Assembly: GCF_030287405.1 (NCBI RefSeq)
Contig: NZ_JASVVV010000005.1
Location: 62,001-126,000, forward strand
Source of the DNA: Halalkalicoccus sp. NIPERK01
Lineage (GTDB): Archaea; Halobacteriota; Halobacteria; Halobacteriales; Halalkalicoccaceae
Direction: 5' to 3'
DNA length: 64,000 nucleotides
Within the stretch, counting starts at the first letter, position 1. Each line of letters starts with the position of its first letter. Position numbers and translations under genes: made by a program. Under the pieces are notes generated by a model that saw only the letters and a program-made list of their open reading frames with translations, made no database searches and was not told the DNA's origin. This document shows, piece after piece, positions 62,630 through 64,000 of the stretch.

Positions 62630-64000
62630 ATTCATACCATCGAGCTTATCGAGAACTACCGCTCCACCCAGGAGATCCTTGACTTCTCGGAGCACGGGTT
62701 ACTCGTTCCGGCGGCGAACCGGGACAACGTCGATGTCGAGGCCATCCAGGATCGAATCGTTTCACTCTCGACCAACACCGAACACGAGAACACCCAGATC
62801 GAAGCGATCGCGAGCCCGGAGGAACACGAGTCGGTGGTCGCGAAGATTCAGGATATCGTCGGCAACGACGCCTACCGGGTTGAGGCCGATGACGGGTCGC
62901 TTCGGACGCCCGAGTATCGAGACGTCGCAGTTCTCACGCGAACGCGAGAGTTCGGCCGCGACCTGCTGCAGACCGCCGAGGAGTACGGATTGCCGATGGC
63001 GTACGAGGGCGGGATCGAGCTGTTCCGCACGCCCCAGGCGAAGTTACTGCTAGCGTGGCTCCGCATCCTCGAATCCGACACCGACCGCGGCTGGTCGGTC
63101 GTCCTCGAGCAAGCAGGCTACACACTCGATGAGATCAAGCACGTCCTGGAGACTGAGGCGTATCCCGAGAACATGCGCTCGTTCCGCGAGAAGCTGACAG
63201 AACTGGAGACGCTCGGCGGGGTGGCCGAACGCGTTTTCTCGCGGTACGGGTACGATGGTGCTACGGCCGACGTCGTCCTCCACACGATTCAGTCTGTACA
63301 CACCGCGACGACACTGACTCGGGGAGACCTTATCCGGTTCATCGAGCGCGGCATCGAAGCGGGCAGTACCCACGATGTTCACGCGAATGCCGGTGCGAAC
63401 TCAGTGACGGTCCAGACGATTCACGCAGCGAAGGGGCTCGAACATCCGATCGTCGTGCTCGCGAACATGAGCAGTGGGCGATTCCCGCCATCGGGCGGCG
63501 GGAATGGAACGATCACGTTTCAGGATCCGGCCGAACTCCGACAGCGGAAACGCTACGCCGAGGCTGACGGCCTCCCCCACGTGTACGATAACTGGCGGAC
63601 TGACGTCCTCCGCCGGTGTTTGCCCAGGGAGTACGACGAGGAGCGCCGACTGCTCTACGTGGCGATTACGCGCGCCGAGAGCCACGTGATCTTCTCGGCC
63701 GGGGAGGACCCAAACACGTTCCTCGAAGAACTCCCGGTCGAAATCGAAGCGTGGGACACTGAACCTGATGCGGACACCGTAGACGAAACCGAGCAGACGG
63801 AGTTGCTGATCACGGTACCGACACCGGAGGGACCGGTCGGACACTCACCACATTCGCTGATGCGTGAGGATGTTTTCGAGGACGTCGACGATGGTATGGG
63901 GAAGGCGTTCGGTACCGACGTCCACGACTTTGCGGAAGCGTACGCGCGCGGCGATGATGTAGAACTGAATCGGGACGACCCCGGATGGGACGACAAACAG
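62630..64000 (+). CDS. UvrD/PcrA-type helicase (AddA/RecB-like), truncated at the 5' end by the IS and open at the window end
   Basis: The frame opens right at the right-hand IS border and continues through base 64000 (457 codons) without a stop. Superfamily 1 motifs are clear: IELIENYRSTQEILDFSE (motif IV), SVTVQTIHAAKGLEHPIVVL (motif V) and ERRLLYVAITRAESHVIF (motif VI). GMGKAFGTDVHDFAEAYARG near the end resembles the nuclease-domain entry of RecB/AddA-like proteins. Motifs I-III with the Walker site are missing upstream, removed by the IS event, so helicase activity is lost from this copy. The C-terminus lies beyond the window. Confidence 0.85.
   Translation, partial: MHTIELIENYRSTQEILDFSEHGLLVPAANRDNVDVEAIQDRIVSLSTNTEHENTQIEAIASPEEHESVVAKIQDIVGNDAYRVEADDGSLRTPEYRDVAVLTRTREFGRDLLQTAEEYGLPMAYEGGIELFRTPQAKLLLAWLRILESDTDRGWSVVLEQAGYTLDEIKHVLETEAYPENMRSFREKLTELETLGGVAERVFSRYGYDGATADVVLHTIQSVHTATTLTRGDLIRFIERGIEAGSTHDVHANAGANSVTVQTIHAAKGLEHPIVVLANMSSGRFPPSGGGNGTITFQDPAELRQRKRYAEADGLPHVYDNWRTDVLRRCLPREYDEERRLLYVAITRAESHVIFSAGEDPNTFLEELPVEIEAWDTEPDADTVDETEQTELLITVPTPEGPVGHSPHSLMREDVFEDVDDGMGKAFGTDVHDFAEAYARGDDVELNRDDPGWDDKQ

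Noticed and set aside
1-64000. CRISPR arrays and tRNA or rRNA genes
   Set aside because: No regularly spaced repeats with unique spacers were seen, and no sequence was recognised as a tRNA or rRNA. A covariance-model search would be needed to exclude small RNAs.

Overview
The window looks like a haloarchaeal chromosome segment, or an accessory-rich region of one. The predicted proteins are strongly acidic. Start codons often lie about 25 nt downstream of TATA-like boxes, as in leaderless archaeal transcripts. Several families are typical of Halobacteria: TrmB regulators, DUF7509-like proteins, SWIM zinc-finger proteins, Tat-dependent lipoproteins and MOT1-type transporters. No rRNA, tRNA or CRISPR array was recognised.

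Layout. (1) 0-3.8 kb: histidine-utilisation operon hutU-hutG-hutI-hutH, in which hutG survives only as a 3' remnant. (2) 3.8-10.7 kb: a cupredoxin fragment, a ferritin-like DUF892 protein and an oxyanion-type cluster (chromate transporter, MFS carrier, low-molecular-weight phosphatase/arsenate reductase, molybdate/sulfate transporter). (3) 10.7-30.2 kb: accessory DNA with many decaying genes. It holds intact hydrolases, a TauE exporter, an FAD oxidase, regulators and an HTH/PIN toxin-antitoxin pair. Mixed among them are broken SWIM, universal-stress, glycosyltransferase, TRAM, nuclease and GNAT genes, plus scattered IS-end repeats. (4) 30.3-45.3 kb: the most coherent unit, a carbohydrate uptake and breakdown locus. 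A leftward arm (2-hydroxyacid dehydrogenase, TIM-barrel isomerase, TrmB regulator) diverges from a rightward arm (a GH38-like enzyme split into two overlapping genes, Tat lipoprotein binding protein, two permeases, and two complete ATPases interleaved with two alpha/alpha-barrel glycosidases). A palindrome between the arms recurs imperfectly before the binding-protein gene and is a candidate TrmB operator. (5) 45.5-57.7 kb: more accessory DNA, with a trehalase fragment fused to antisense LURP-one sequence, a VapBC pair, a creatininase-like enzyme, a Tat-exported carboxypeptidase/subtilase pair (the subtilase has an internal stop), a LURP-one protein, and RraA, DHFR-like and VOC enzymes. (6) 57.7-64 kb: an ATPase of the AAA/DUF234 type behind a triple 12-bp repeat, a nitrilase-superfamily protein whose expected catalytic Cys is Ala, and an IS5-type element between a broken acetamidase and a headless UvrD-type helicase that runs off the window.

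In the carbohydrate locus, oligosaccharides would be bound outside the cell, imported by the ABC system, trimmed in the cytoplasm by the GH38-like, debranching-like and GH15-like enzymes, and the sugars then oxidised or isomerised under TrmB control. The substrate cannot be read from the sequence. The strongest observations are the split GH38/dual-ATPase locus with its operator pair, the Cys-to-Ala nitrilase homologue, the triple repeat before the ATPase gene, the matching inverted repeats at 20.4 and 53.7 kb, and the high density of broken genes, several of which break at short homopolymers.
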